Shown here one piece after another: positions 39,201 through 47,698 of a stretch of 64,000 bases of DNA. Both the position numbers and the translations under genes were made by a program. The first letter of the stretch is position 1. Each line of letters starts with the position of its first letter. Origin of the DNA: Janthinobacterium sp. B9-8 (GTDB taxonomy: Bacteria; Pseudomonadota; Gammaproteobacteria; Burkholderiales; Chitinibacteraceae); assembly GCF_000969645.2 (NCBI RefSeq), contig NZ_CP014222.1, positions 1,739,740-1,803,739 on the forward strand, read 5' to 3'. A model generated the notes under the pieces. It searched no databases, was not told the origin of the DNA, and saw only the letters and a program-made list of their open reading frames with translations.

Positions 39201-41630
39201 GAGTTGAATTTAAACGCTGGAAAATTAACGCTGCAGCAAAACACCGATAGCCTGTTCAGCGGCCAGATCAGTGATGTATCCGGCAAGTGCAGCTTGGTAA
39301 AACAAGGCAGCGGCATGCTGAGCATGACGGGCGAGAGTAGCTATAAGGGCGCAACCCGCATTGAGCAAGGCGCCATCACGCTCAGCGGCAAGCTGGCCAG
39401 CCAAGATATTTATATCGCCAAAACCGCCACACTGAATGACCAAAATGGCGGCGTATCGGCAACGGCTAAGCTCAGCAACGACGGCACGCTAAAAATCGAT
39501 GCCAACCAAAAGATTGCCAGCCTGATTAATAGTGGCAACATCATTGGTAATGGCACACTCAGCGCAAGCAACTACGCGCTGAACGATGGCTCGGTGGTGA
39601 ATGCCAACCTTGGCGATGGCATCTTAGAAACGCACGGCAAAGTCACGCTAAATGGCACAAGCGCTGCAGAAAACGTGCATATCTTTGATCAAAGCGCGCT
39701 GACTTTAGGCGCAGCTGAGCGCCTGAATAAAAACGCCACGGTGCAAATTGATAAAACAGGCGAAATGATTCTGGCAGGCGGCGATCAAACGATCAAAACC
39801 CTGAACGGATCAGGCACGGTGAATTCCACCACCCATAAGCTCACCGTTACCAACGGCGGCGTCTTTACCGGCCAGATTAATGCGCTAAAGACCGATTTAA
39901 TCAGCACCGGCGGTAAGCTGGATATCAGCGGCAACAGCAATACCCGCACCGACAGCATTAATGTGCAAAACAATAGCCAAGTTGCCGTCAACGATAAGGC
40001 AGTCGTCACCACCGGCACAGCCACTGTAGATAAAGGCGGCGTGCTGACGCTGAATAATAGCGACAGCATTAAGTACGACATCCTGACAGGTGGCGGCACG
40101 GTTAGCACTAGCACTGGCAGCTTTACCAATAGCACAAAGGTGCAGGGCTTCTTAAGCTTTAACGGCGATTTCCGTAATGAAGGCACGCTGGCTCCGGGCA
40201 ACTCGCCAGGCATGATCACCGTGCTGGGCAATTACACCGAAGCGGCCACTTTGCAATCTGAGCTGCAAAACGCCACCGCCGTAACGGGCCACGATCAAAT
40301 CCGTGTGGCAGGCAAAATCACGATCGAAAAACAAAGCGAGCTGATTGTGCAAACCTACGGCGGCAGCGCCCCGCGCCTGGGTGAGGTCTACCAGATCATG
40401 GCAGACTTGGATGGCAAGGCCAAAAAAGTAAGCGGCCACTTTGCCACCGTGAAGTTTGATCTAGATGGCGTAGCCGGTAGCGGCGCAGCAGTTGTAAACG
40501 CAGCCGCCGTATTTGATGTGGCCACCGGCCAAGTGCTGACCACAGGGCTGAACTTGCCGCAAAGCACTTTCGCTGATTTAGGCAGCAACCCTAACCAGCG
40601 TGCCGCCGCAGCCGCACTGATGAATATCGCCACAAGCGATGTGGGCATCAATCAAATTGATACCTCGATCGCAAACAGCGTGGGCAAAAACGCAGGGGAA
40701 TTCCTGACCGCCAACGGCGCAACGGTGTCGGCTAACGTAGAACGCCTCACGCCAGAATATTACGGCGCGATCAGCGATTACGCCCTGCTGGGCAAACGCA
40801 GCATGCTGAACCTGCTGCAATCTAGAAGTAATCAAGAGCAAAACTCAGCTTACGCAGGCTATATGCGTAGCGGCGGCCAATCGGCAGGCAACGCGCATAT
40901 CAGCCGCAATGATTACTACCTGGGCGCAGAATTCAGCGTGAACGATACGCTTAAACTTGGCAGCGTCTTAACCGTAAATAGCGGCAAGCTGGAAGCGCGC
41001 TTTGGCTCAGGCAATGTGAATGGTCAGGCTGTCACCGCCTATCTTGCTTACCAGCCTTTAAGCGATCTGAACATCCTTGCCAGCGTGGCTTACGCCAAGT
41101 ATTCCTACGATTTAGATCGTAGCGGCGTAACAGGCCAAATCACCGGCTCCACCTCCGCACGCGGCATCGATGCCAGCTTAGCGGCCAGCTACAAAGCCTA
41201 TGCAGATCAGGACTTCTCCGTGCTGGCACGCAGCAGCCTCAGCCACGGCAAGGTCATGAGCGACGCCTTTGACGAGCAAGGCTCTAGCCACCGCCTGCAA
41301 CTAGGCAGCGTAGACGCATCCCAGCTCACCGGACAGCTGGGCGCATCCCTGATTTGGGGAGCCAAAGATCAGCCCCTGAAACTAGGCGCAGATCTGGGCA
41401 TTGAGCGCCACTTCAGCGATAAGCGCGACGATATGCAAAGCAAATTAGCCATCGACCAACGCGTTGCAGCGCCGATTCAATTTGTGAAGGACAGAGATCT
41501 CACCGCCAGCATCGGCTTTAACGCCAGCTACAAGCTGAGCAAAGACATCACGCTGTTTGGCAAGGTGGAATATCTGAATGACAAGGAAAGCAGCTATAGC
41601 GGACAAACTGGGCTGAACTTTAGCTTCTAA
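33300..41630 (+). CDS. Giant type Va autotransporter adhesin-like protein
   Basis: A single frame of about 2,776 residues from ATG 33300 (MKRIELSHRLTK); an ATG eight codons earlier is possible. The N-terminus is an extended signal peptide (ICAVTGMLIYGSAGAA). A Gly-rich zone (about residues 80-415) is followed by a long passenger of autotransporter-associated beta-strand repeats (motifs such as GTLTLTGNSHYxGDTTIEQGG), predicted to form a beta-helix. The C-terminal translocator barrel begins near residue 2,480 (LTPEYYGAISDYALLGKRS) and ends in the assembly signal SGQTGLNFSF. One candidate role is adhesion or biofilm formation; no enzymatic domain was seen. A terminator follows. Confidence 0.93.
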   Translation: MKRIELSHRLTKSQGKFISVAICAVTGMLIYGSAGAAPKMVITAEHTATADSNNEINGNEGGGFFVESGKLNISNTTVKNFTTKGGDGSGGGAGLGGAIFINSGAEVVLENVNFSGNAAVGGDGGKGTTGGALNDRTYSTSSAKGKNGSTPTHDQSMDVSGTTGSKGGVGSNSSSAMGEAGGDGGNGSSGGDRNPFLITAVTEATASLTAASAAGVTAAADITCLAGCKALAVADVAIAALAEGAAIAELVLWDKALSNGQVGIGGGGGQGGNAGDSAFAIGGNVGGKGGDGGKGGANWSGSKFDGGASGGDAADGGVGGKGGFGAGGGTGGQGGKGGDPGVSERDNGLDGAGGAGGQGGFGGGTGSSGDGRDGIEGGAGGSGLGGSIFVRAGGKLTIKGDATFDRGNVSGGSGDNHEDHLGEAGKEAGSDLFMMKGSTVVLDAGKGKTITFNGSIADDSAAGLDGASNTSGKGADLTVKSGLVVFNEENTYTGQTKIEGGALHAEDGTGIHKHSNINFTGNHDGGVLETNGKFDRYTGTAKDRVQWTGSGGFAASGGDLEVSLNGGAQRTWGVEGFVGGDNALIFGSDTATDNVIFKNAIDIDGKTATILVNPGQAKGKHAQMDGVLSNGSLVIGDANHAGELILNAANTYLGGTTIKAGNLQLSDKASLNKDGAVAVEKDAQFDLTKTGNQAIGTLAGAGKVALAANALTLNQGDDTTFSGVISGEKGHVIKQGTGNLTLSGDNTYQGQTQIKEGTVTLDGSLASLDVNVSAGALLNDNQGGLHQDAKLNNDGSINLNADDTVASLTNTGTINGNGTTLTAKTYALNNGSVINANLGSGELTANGTVTLTGTSSAEKVNVASGVMTLSSGERLLDSSNVTVDGKLVLGGNETIGTLAGSKADGVLELSGSQLTLQQNKDTTFAGQLNDAAGNKASVLKQGIGTLTLTGENHFEGKTTIAQGGITLDGTLASLDLDVQKDGTLTNNQGGLAALAKLNNDGIVNQNHDDTIKALINTGTINASKDGKATLTADTYALNDGSVIHANLGSGSLTAQDNVLLNGTSSAEQVLVKNGVMTLGHAERLLNSSAVVVDGKLVMGGDETIGTLAGAASGVVELSGSKLTLEQTTNTIFDGVIQDKDGDKGSLLKHGKGEITLNGDHTFSGDTTVDGGKVQLNGTLISKTVHVTTGTMTLGSAERLLDSSDVTVDDTLIMGGNETIGTLAGTTAKAVVDLNGGKLTLLQETDTSYAGQIDDASAIAGSLLKQGKGTLTLAGNSHYLGNTTIAQGGITLDGTLESLNLDVQKNGTLTNNQGGLSALAKLNNDGIVNQNSDDTIKALVNTGTINKSTDGKATLTAETYALNEGSVIHANLGTGIVAANGKVALNGTSSAQTVNVESGVMTLGSAERLLDSSDVTVNGKLVLGGNETIGTLTGAASGVVELSGSKLTLEQNHNTVFDGVIQDKDGDKGTLLKHGTGEITLNGNHTFSGDTTVDGGKVQLNGTLVSKTVHVTKGTLTLGSAERLLNTSDVTVDDTLIMGGNETIGTLAGKTAKAIVDLNGGKLTLQQDKDTHYAGQINDRYEGKGSVLKQGESTLTLTGNSHYFGDTTIEQGGITLDGTLASKYLDVQKNGKLTNNQGGLSALATLNNDGIVNQNSDDTIAALINTGTINASADGKATLTAKTYALNEGSVINANLGTGIVTANGKVALNGTSTAQTVNVASGVMTLGSAERLLNTSDVSVDGKLILGGNETIGTLAGTASGVVDLNAGKLTLLQNKDTLFAGQINDAQTGKGSVVIQGTGTITLTGNNQYQGDTTIEQGGIRLAGSLASLNISVQKNGMLTNNQGGLAEQAKLSNDGVVNQNHNDTIAALINTGTINASLDGKATLTAKTYALNGGSVINANLGSGSLIANGNVALNGTSAAESIKIDSGITTLGSADRLLGTAKVSIAGKLVLGGNETIAQLTGSGELNLNAGKLTLQQNTDSLFSGQISDVSGKCSLVKQGSGMLSMTGESSYKGATRIEQGAITLSGKLASQDIYIAKTATLNDQNGGVSATAKLSNDGTLKIDANQKIASLINSGNIIGNGTLSASNYALNDGSVVNANLGDGILETHGKVTLNGTSAAENVHIFDQSALTLGAAERLNKNATVQIDKTGEMILAGGDQTIKTLNGSGTVNSTTHKLTVTNGGVFTGQINALKTDLISTGGKLDISGNSNTRTDSINVQNNSQVAVNDKAVVTTGTATVDKGGVLTLNNSDSIKYDILTGGGTVSTSTGSFTNSTKVQGFLSFNGDFRNEGTLAPGNSPGMITVLGNYTEAATLQSELQNATAVTGHDQIRVAGKITIEKQSELIVQTYGGSAPRLGEVYQIMADLDGKAKKVSGHFATVKFDLDGVAGSGAAVVNAAAVFDVATGQVLTTGLNLPQSTFADLGSNPNQRAAAAALMNIATSDVGINQIDTSIANSVGKNAGEFLTANGATVSANVERLTPEYYGAISDYALLGKRSMLNLLQSRSNQEQNSAYAGYMRSGGQSAGNAHISRNDYYLGAEFSVNDTLKLGSVLTVNSGKLEARFGSGNVNGQAVTAYLAYQPLSDLNILASVAYAKYSYDLDRSGVTGQITGSTSARGIDASLAASYKAYADQDFSVLARSSLSHGKVMSDAFDEQGSSHRLQLGSVDASQLTGQLGASLIWGAKDQPLKLGADLGIERHFSDKRDDMQSKLAIDQRVAAPIQFVKDRDLTASIGFNASYKLSKDITLFGKVEYLNDKESSYSGQTGLNFSF
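33540..34545 (+). repeat. Glycine-rich low-complexity zone in autotransporter, with Ala-rich hydrophobic insert
   Basis: The coding sequence is dominated by GGX triplets (GGDGGKGG, GGKGGFGAGGGTGGQGGKGG and similar), resembling PGRS-type sequence. Between 33893 and 34075 this is broken by a hydrophobic Ala/Val-rich segment (SLTAASAAGVTAAADIT, then CLAGC and ALAVADVAIAALAEGAAIAE) that reads as two helices with a C-x3-C pair. The flanks resume the Gly-rich pattern. Confidence 0.8.
35898..39698 (+). repeat. Tandem passenger repeats, 209- and 115-residue units
   Basis: Counting from the motif GxMTLGxAERLL, copies start at 35898, 36525, 36870, 37497, 37842, 38469, 39093 and 39699. The spacings are 627, 345, 627, 345, 627, 624 and 606 bp. 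The 972-bp blocks 36525-37496 and 37497-38468 are very similar along their entire length at the protein level. Diagnostic phrases are GNETIGTLAG, KLTNNQGGLSALA and NTGTINAS. Confidence 0.85.
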
Positions 41631-41640
41631 TCCACTCAAA

Positions 41641-41660
41641 AGGCCGGCTAACGCCGGCCT
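41641..41660. terminator. Terminator between autotransporter and MFS gene
   Basis: A perfect 8-bp stem AGGCCGGC / GCCGGCCT with loop TAAC, flanked by A-rich and T-rich sequence, lies between the converging genes and can serve both. Confidence 0.75.
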
Positions 41661-41670
41661 GTAAACCCTT

Positions 41671-42912
41671 TTACACAGGCTGCTCGCAGCCTGTTTTTAC
41701 GTCAAGACTTCGCTTGGGTTTGACGGCCATAAACACCGCCAACATCAGCCATACCGCAGGGAAAGAAAACAGCAGCATGGCCGCAACTAAGCCATATTGA
41801 TCTGCGTAAAAACCGGGCGGCAGGGAGAAAAACGCCAAGATAAGCGTGGTGCTTTGGTAAGAGAACACCGACGCAGCGCCTATCTCGTCTTCAGAGAAAT
41901 AATTCAGCATGGTGGAATAAGACACGGCGAATAAAATATTCGAGCTGATATGCGCCAGAACCACAGCAAGAATAACCAAAATTAAATACTGGCTATAAAA
42001 CGCAAATAAATACATCAAGAAAAATCCTAGTCCCAATATGGATTTTGCCCAAGCCGAATGCAGCAAGCGATCTACCATTTTTTGGCTCGTTAATAATGGC
42101 CCAATCAATTGGCCGATGCAGCGGGCAAAGAGCAGAATCAATACCGGATTAATGACCAGCCCTAATACTTTAAAGTCATTAAATTCCACTCCCTTTACCG
42201 GCAATAAAGCCATCGCGGGTGCTGAGATTAAAGTGAGTAGCGGCATAATCAATAAAATAGTTTTTTTCTCAAGATTTAAAGAGAAAAACCGTATTTTGAC
42301 CACCACCTCCTGATCGACTCGATTCAGCGCGGCATCCTCAATCAAAGCGCGCGAATAAAACAGGCAAGCCATTGCCAAAAGATAGGAAAGTGCATCCAAG
42401 GCAAAATAAAGTGGGCTGCTTAGCAATGGATAAAGCACTCCGCCTATACCCGTGCCGATAATGGTAATCGCAGAAAAAGTAAGGGTTTCTATGGTGGCAA
42501 TATGCAGATAGTCTTCCTCGCCAAAACCCCGCTTATTAATGGTGTGATAAGCCGAAACAGCTAAACCAGAACAAAGACTAGGCAAAGCCAGCGCCATGCT
42601 CAGCATCAGCAAATTTCCCGAATCCAAAGCATAAAAAGGCAGCAATAAAGACAATACCCCGCCTATTTCTGCGGCAATCAGCACAGAAAAAGGCTTACAC
42701 CATTTACCCAAATATTTTCCGATTTCAGAGCTAAATAAAGTCGGCACAATCGACATTGAGAAAGTCAGCGCAAAATCAGACGGCGCTGCAGCCGCCTTAG
42801 ATAAAGCACCAAACACCGCCACCGCAGTTAATCCAGAGCCAATACTGGTAATGAGCAGGCCTAAGGTAAACCACAGATACCAGCGGGAAGACTTTAATAA
42901 TTTAATCATCAT
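41671..42912 (-). CDS. Major facilitator superfamily transporter
   Basis: The 413-residue membrane protein (from ATG 42912, MMIKLLKSSRWYLWF, which follows TTGGAATC) has about twelve hydrophobic segments in two halves with a central polar loop near residues 200-215. It resembles MFS permeases of the MFS_3/macrolide-efflux type in layout; no substrate-specific motif was recognised. A 16-codon in-frame upstream extension is unsupported. It is a single gene converging on the autotransporter. Confidence 0.75.
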   Translation of the reverse strand: MMIKLLKSSRWYLWFTLGLLITSIGSGLTAVAVFGALSKAAAAPSDFALTFSMSIVPTLFSSEIGKYLGKWCKPFSVLIAAEIGGVLSLLLPFYALDSGNLLMLSMALALPSLCSGLAVSAYHTINKRGFGEEDYLHIATIETLTFSAITIIGTGIGGVLYPLLSSPLYFALDALSYLLAMACLFYSRALIEDAALNRVDQEVVVKIRFFSLNLEKKTILLIMPLLTLISAPAMALLPVKGVEFNDFKVLGLVINPVLILLFARCIGQLIGPLLTSQKMVDRLLHSAWAKSILGLGFFLMYLFAFYSQYLILVILAVVLAHISSNILFAVSYSTMLNYFSEDEIGAASVFSYQSTTLILAFFSLPPGFYADQYGLVAAMLLFSFPAVWLMLAVFMAVKPKRSLDVKTGCEQPV

Positions 42913-43368
42913 GATTCCAATAGCGCACACGCGCCTGCCTAGCAGCCTGCTAGCAGGCAAACGAGTTAGAAATGGGATTTATCCCGTGATGATTTATTGG
43001 GCGCGAAGCTTTCGTGCGCACTCATGTAGGGCGCACTCGAAGCGTTTCGCTTAGCGATGCACAGCATCGAAAAGTGGAGCGCGCAGTGCGCCATCAAGCT
43101 ACGCCATGCACGGCAAAGCCCATGCTCAAAAAAACATCAAGGGATTGGATAACACGCAGGCGTTCACAGCCTGCCAAGGCAGAGGCTAGTGCGGAATCAT
43201 CAGATATATATCAGCAGAGCGGGCTACTGAGGAAAGGCTCGCACGAAACATTCGTGGATATCCTTGTATGAAATGAGCGGCGAATTTATCAAACCGAAAG
43301 CATGCCGTAAATATAATCTCGATATATCCTAATAAAACGCATGCTTTTACAACAAGCTAACGAAAAAA
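42913..43368. other. Intergenic region with palindromic repeat
   Basis: This stretch has no convincing gene. GTAGGGCGCACTCGAAGC at 43026-43043 is the exact reverse complement of 24589-24606, and GGAGCGCGCAGTGCGCC (about 43076-43092) may be the opposite arm of the same dispersed element. The rest shows nothing I can name. Confidence 0.5.
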
Positions 43369-43392
43369 AACGGGCATCCGAAGAAGCCCGTT
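43369..43392 (-). terminator. Terminator at the end of the nap transcript
   Basis: AACGGGC / GCCCGTT stem with a 10-base loop; on the minus strand it is followed by a run of eight or nine T. It lies 24 bp after the stop of the 43-codon ORF. Confidence 0.8.
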
Positions 43393-43416
43393 CTTACATA
43401 TCAAACTAAGGAAGCT

Positions 43417-43548
43417 TCAGCCTTCGTCATAGATCGACATGGTGTTTATAGGATCCACAACAACGCAGTTGGAGCGCTGAAAAACGGTGCGCAAGAAAAA
43501 CGACTTGCACACCCTATACTCCCCTTCACCTTCCTTGGTTTTTTCCAT
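43417..43548 (-). CDS. Putative small protein at end of nap operon (43 aa)
   Basis: A 43-codon frame (MEKTKEGEGEYRVCKSFFLR..., ending SIYDEG) lies 44 bp after napC on the same strand. GGAG is placed five bases before the ATG and a strong terminator follows the stop. It has Cys at residues 14 and 29, no signal peptide and no membrane segment. I do not recognise it. The good translation signals and position favour a real gene, but its short length leaves doubt. Confidence 0.45.
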   Translation of the reverse strand: MEKTKEGEGEYRVCKSFFLRTVFQRSNCVVVDPINTMSIYDEG

Positions 43549-43592
43549 GAAACTCCATGTCCTCTGGGCCTGCGTGGTTCAAGGTTTGGGTT

Positions 43593-44291
43593 TTACTGCG
43601 TCCCTGCAATCTCTTCATCGCTGGCGTTGTCTGCCTTCACTGCAGGCTTAGGCGATGCGGGGTGCATCACTTCTTTGCTCACGCCCTTGCCATCTGGTCC
43701 TACGTTTTGATTAACGGCGGGCAGGTGGTGGGCGATGCCTTTGTGGCAGTCGATACAGGTCATGCCTTCAGACAGGCCTTTTTGGTGAGCATTGGCCGAA
43801 CGAGTGTTTTGCTCCATATAGTCGAAGTATTCGTAGTTATGGCAGTTACGGCAGGCTTTGGAATCGTTGGCTTTCATCCTATCCCACTCGTGCTGAGCCA
43901 GCTCGATACGCTTATCCAAGAATTTCTCACGCGTATCAATATAACCCGTCAGCTTGCCCCACACTTCTTTAGAAGCCTCAAGCTTGCGCCACATTTTTGG
44001 GCCCCATTCGTGTGGCACATGGCAATCCGGGCAGGTAGCGCGCACGCCGGAGCGATTGGTGTAGTGCACGGTTTCCTGGTATTCCGGATACACATTGCTG
44101 GCCATTTCGTGGCAGCTTAAACAGAATTTTTCGGTATTGGTCATTTCTAGCGCGGTGTTAAAGCCGCCCCAAAAGATAATCCCCACAAAAAACGCCACAA
44201 TCACGCCGATATAGCCGATACGAAGGCTGCGCAGCTTTTGTATACGTGCACAAAGCCGTGCTTTGAATGAGGGCTTGCTTTCATCGCTCAT
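43593..44291 (-). CDS. napC: Periplasmic nitrate reductase electron donor, tetrahaem cytochrome NapC
   Basis: NapC is a membrane-anchored quinol dehydrogenase that passes electrons from quinol to NapAB. The 232-residue protein has one N-terminal membrane helix (about residues 25-44) and four CXXCH haem sites: C57-C60, C87-C90, C147-C150 and C179-C182. The C-terminal tail is long and polar. It is 14 bp downstream of napB. Maturation would need the ccm genes found at 55.7-63.4 kb. Confidence 0.95.
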   Translation of the reverse strand: MSDESKPSFKARLCARIQKLRSLRIGYIGVIVAFFVGIIFWGGFNTALEMTNTEKFCLSCHEMASNVYPEYQETVHYTNRSGVRATCPDCHVPHEWGPKMWRKLEASKEVWGKLTGYIDTREKFLDKRIELAQHEWDRMKANDSKACRNCHNYEYFDYMEQNTRSANAHQKGLSEGMTCIDCHKGIAHHLPAVNQNVGPDGKGVSKEVMHPASPKPAVKADNASDEEIAGTQ

Positions 44292-44305
44292 TATTTAGTC
44301 CTTTT

Positions 44306-44749
44306 TTACTTAACCATGCCGGTCGCGGGCTTAAAGGTATTGCCAACCAGAGGTTTGGCATCCGTTTGCGGCACATGGCATTGCTGGCAGAAATAACGAC
44401 GCGGCGAGATATTGGTCAGCTCAGTGCCACCACGGGTTTTAAAGTGGGTAATCGATACCTTAGTCGCACCAGAATCGGCCGTGCGATCCCAGCTATGACA
44501 ATCGAGGCATTTATTAAACTCTTTAGTAATCAGATAGCCCTTGGTGGTGTGCGGAATAATAGGTGGCTGCTGCACAAACTGGCGCTGCAAAGGCTTGCGG
44601 TCTTTTTCCCAGCGATAATTTTCTGAAGGCGCGTCGCCTTTAACGGCCTCACTGCCACGCAAGGATTTCATGGTTTCGGCCTGCGCCACGGGCGCGCAGA
44701 CCATACAGAAGCTCAGAAACAGCGCCAGCATAGTCATTAATTTTTTCAT
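44306..44749 (-). CDS. napB: Periplasmic nitrate reductase, dihaem cytochrome small subunit NapB
   Basis: NapB is the dihaem electron-transfer subunit of the NapAB complex. From ATG 44749, preceded by AGGAG, it has 147 residues with a Sec signal peptide (FLSFCMVCAPVAQA). Two CXXCH sites, CLDCH and CQQCH, and the family motif QPPIIPHTTKGYLIT are present. A longer frame starting upstream reads from the palindromic repeat in the napA-napB gap and is rejected as the start. Confidence 0.95.
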   Translation of the reverse strand: MKKLMTMLALFLSFCMVCAPVAQAETMKSLRGSEAVKGDAPSENYRWEKDRKPLQRQFVQQPPIIPHTTKGYLITKEFNKCLDCHSWDRTADSGATKVSITHFKTRGGTELTNISPRRYFCQQCHVPQTDAKPLVGNTFKPATGMVK

Positions 44750-44814
44750 TTTTTTCTCCTTTGGATGAATAAATGGCCCGATCACAAAGCGCCATTTATC
44801 CCTCATCCCATTCT

Positions 44815-44872
44815 TAGGGCGGGTGAAACCCGCCATTTATCCCAAGTAATTTGGCGGGTTGCACCCGCCCTA
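44815..44872. repeat. Palindromic repeat, GTAGGGCGGGTG family, in napA-napB gap
   Basis: Arms TAGGGCGGGTGAAACCCGCC and GGCGGGTTGCACCCGCCCTA flank an 18-base loop. The element widens the napA-napB gap to about 130 bp and could form a stable mRNA hairpin inside the operon. Confidence 0.8.
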
Positions 44873-44879
44873 CAGACGG

Positions 44880-47420
44880 CTAAGCCTTCACCACTTTCAC
44901 CGCGCATTTTTTAAAGTCGGTTTGCTTGGATATCGGGCAAGTGGCATCCAGCGTCAGCTTATTCACCAAGCGGCCTTCGTCAAAGAAGGGGATAAAGATC
45001 AGCCCCATTGGTGGTTTATTGCGGCCACGCGTTTCTAAGCGCGCTTGGATGTCCCCACGGCGAGACGATACTTTCACCAGCATGCCGCGCTGTAAGCCGC
45101 GTTTTTTGGCATCGTTCGGATTCATAAACACCATCGCTTCTGGCACAGCTTTATGCAGCTCAGGCACACGGCGCGTCATGGTGCCGGTATGCCAGTGTTC
45201 CAATACACGGCCAGTGCAGAGCCACATATCAAAGTTAGCATCGGGCATTTCTGGCGGCGCTTGGTAAGGCAAGGCAATAATATTGGCGCGACCATCTTTA
45301 TTACCGTAGAAACGCACGCCCTCGCCTTTCTTCACGTAGCTGTCGTAGCCTTCGCGATAGCGCCATTTGGTTTCTTTGCCATTCACCACGGGCCAACGCA
45401 AGCCGCGTGCTTGGTGATACATATCGAACGGTGCTAAATCGTGGCCGTGGCCGCGACCAAACTGGGCGTACTCTTCAAACAAGCCTTTCTGGATGTAAAA
45501 CCCGGCCAGTTTGGCTTCTACGTTTTCAAAGCCCTTGTATTGATCGGCCGCTTTAAATTTATCCACATTGCCATTCACATACAGCACGTCGTACAGGGTT
45601 TTACCTTTCACTGCGGGCTGTTTGGCGATCAAATCGGCAGGCCATACGTCTTCTACCTTAAAGCGCTTGGCAAACTGCATCAGCTGCCATAAATCCGACT
45701 TTGCTTCGCCTGGCGCATCCACCTGCTGACGCCAAAGCTGGGTGCGGCGCTCGGCATTACCAAAGCCGCCTTCTTTTTCTACCCACATTGCCGTTGGCAA
45801 GACCAGATCGGCCGCTAAAGTCGATGCGGTTGGGTAAGGATCAGACACCACAATAAAGGTGTCCGGCCTGCGCCAGCCGGGGTAGAGCTCTTCATTAATA
45901 TTGGGGCCAGCTTGCATATTGTTATTGCACATCTGCCAATAGACTTTCACCTTGCCGTCTTTAATCGCACGCGCCATGGCTACTGCGTGTAAGCCGATTT
46001 TGGCAGGGATGGTGCCCTCAGGAATGCGCCAGATTTCTTCTGCGTGTTTGCGGTGCTCAGGATTCGTCACCACCATATCGGCAGGCAGGCGGTGGGCAAA
46101 GGTGCCCACTTCACGCGCCGTACCACAGGCCGAAGGCTGGCCTGTCAGTGAGAAGGGGCTATTACCCGGCTCGGCGATTTTGCCGGTCAGCAAATGGATG
46201 TTGTAAATCATATTGTTCGCCCATGTGCCACGGGTGTGCTGATTAAAGCCCATGGTCCAGAACGAGGTAACTTTGATTTTTGGATCGGCGTACAGCTCAG
46301 CCAGCGCAATCAGGCGGTCTTCCGGAATGCCGCAAAGCTTGCTGACTTTATCCACCGTGTAATCGGATACGAATTTTGAAAACTGCTCAAACGAGCCTTC
46401 TTTCATATCATTTGGATTGGTTTTGGGCTTGCCGTTGGCATCAGGGTAGCCATTGGCTTTGGCATTGACTTCCAAGGGGTGCTTAGGCCGCAATCCGTAG
46501 CCAATATCGGTTTCGCCAATTTTGAAATTACAGTGATCTTTTACAAACTTTTGATTTACGCGACCGGTTTTGATGATGTGGTGGCAAATAAAATTCATCA
46601 TTGCCAAATCAGTTTGCGGGGTAAATACCAGACCATAGCCAATATCGGCCAGCTCAAAAGAGCGGTGCTCATAAGTCGATAACACCGCAACTTTTACTTT
46701 GGGGTTAGATAAACGCCTATCGGTAATGCGGCTCCATAAAATCGGGTGCATTTCGGCCATATTCGAGCCCCAAAGCACAAAGGCATCGGCCACTTCAATA
46801 TCGTCGTAACAGCCCATAGGCTCATCCATACCAAAGGTACGCATAAAGCCGGTTACCGCGCTGGCCATACAGTGACGCGCGTTCGGGTCGATATTATTTG
46901 ATCTAAAGCCGGCTTTCATTAATTTAACGGCGGCATAGCCTTCATAAATCGTCCATTGGCCCGAGCCAAACATCGCAATGGATTCTGGCCCGCTGGCTTT
47001 CAGCGCTTCTTTCCATTTCTTTTCCATAATGGCAAACGCTTCATCCCAGCTTACGGGGGTGAATTCGCCATCCTTATCATATTGGCCGTTTTTCTTACGC
47101 AGTAAAGGCTGGGTTAAGCGATCTTCTCCATACATGATTTTGGAAAGGAAATACCCTTTCACGCAATTTAAACCCCGATTCACTTCCGCATCAGGGTCGC
47201 CTTGCGTGGCCACCACACGGCCATCTTGCGTCCCTACCAACACAGCGCAGCCCGTACCGCAGAATCGACAGGGCGCTTTATCCCAGCGGATACTATTTTT
47301 ACCATCACCCGCCATAGCAGGCATGGTTTTAGGCGCAGCGCCGGCCAGCGGAATGCCTGCACTGGCTACCGCTGCAGCGACGGCAGATATTTTAATAAAC
47401 TCACGACGATCCAGGCTCAT
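44880..47420 (-). CDS. napA: Periplasmic nitrate reductase catalytic subunit NapA
   Basis: This molybdenum enzyme reduces nitrate to nitrite in the periplasm. The 846-residue precursor has a twin-arginine signal (DRREFIK, cleavage near AGAA). The [4Fe-4S] ligands are C51, C54, C58 and C86, and the Mo-coordinating Cys is C184 in ARHCMASA. The bis-MGD-binding segments and C-terminal [29 protein letters not shown] match NapA. It overlaps napD by 4 bp. The cofactor depends on moaA-type genes such as the one at 54248-55243. Confidence 0.97.
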   Translation of the reverse strand: MSLDRREFIKISAVAAAVASAGIPLAGAAPKTMPAMAGDGKNSIRWDKAPCRFCGTGCAVLVGTQDGRVVATQGDPDAEVNRGLNCVKGYFLSKIMYGEDRLTQPLLRKKNGQYDKDGEFTPVSWDEAFAIMEKKWKEALKASGPESIAMFGSGQWTIYEGYAAVKLMKAGFRSNNIDPNARHCMASAVTGFMRTFGMDEPMGCYDDIEVADAFVLWGSNMAEMHPILWSRITDRRLSNPKVKVAVLSTYEHRSFELADIGYGLVFTPQTDLAMMNFICHHIIKTGRVNQKFVKDHCNFKIGETDIGYGLRPKHPLEVNAKANGYPDANGKPKTNPNDMKEGSFEQFSKFVSDYTVDKVSKLCGIPEDRLIALAELYADPKIKVTSFWTMGFNQHTRGTWANNMIYNIHLLTGKIAEPGNSPFSLTGQPSACGTAREVGTFAHRLPADMVVTNPEHRKHAEEIWRIPEGTIPAKIGLHAVAMARAIKDGKVKVYWQMCNNNMQAGPNINEELYPGWRRPDTFIVVSDPYPTASTLAADLVLPTAMWVEKEGGFGNAERRTQLWRQQVDAPGEAKSDLWQLMQFAKRFKVEDVWPADLIAKQPAVKGKTLYDVLYVNGNVDKFKAADQYKGFENVEAKLAGFYIQKGLFEEYAQFGRGHGHDLAPFDMYHQARGLRWPVVNGKETKWRYREGYDSYVKKGEGVRFYGNKDGRANIIALPYQAPPEMPDANFDMWLCTGRVLEHWHTGTMTRRVPELHKAVPEAMVFMNPNDAKKRGLQRGMLVKVSSRRGDIQARLETRGRNKPPMGLIFIPFFDEGRLVNKLTLDATCPISKQTDFKKCAVKVVKA

Positions 47421-47698
47421 GATAAGCGCTCCTCAGATTTTTTTGATTTCATAGATGGGGGTGGTGGCAGTTCTTCGTCGCAATATTCATAAGCCAGCGT
47501 GGCCGATGCAACATGGGGAATGTCTTGAATTTGTTTGAGCAAATCGGATGATCGAACGCCCGGTACATCCTCGATGGTGATAATCAGCCGCCCCTCGTGC
47601 TCAAGATGTAACTCCACCCCTTGCACGGCAAGCACCGCCGCTTTTACTTCTTCTAAATGATCGGGAACCGCCCGAATCACCAGGCTAAAAATATTCAT
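47417..47698 (-). CDS. napD: NapA-specific twin-arginine chaperone NapD
   Basis: NapD binds the Tat signal peptide of NapA and delays export until the cofactor is inserted. The 93-residue ferredoxin-fold protein has the family pattern [20 protein letters not shown] and [11 protein letters not shown], ending in [14 protein letters not shown]. It overlaps napF and napA by 4 bp at each end, showing tight coupling. Confidence 0.93.
   Translation of the reverse strand: MNIFSLVIRAVPDHLEEVKAAVLAVQGVELHLEHEGRLIITIEDVPGVRSSDLLKQIQDIPHVASATLAYEYCDEELPPPPSMKSKKSEERLS

Noticed and set aside
35898..39698. Regular repeats considered as a CRISPR array
   Set aside because: The repeats are hundreds of bases long, in frame and protein-coding; no short direct repeats with unique spacers exist in the window.
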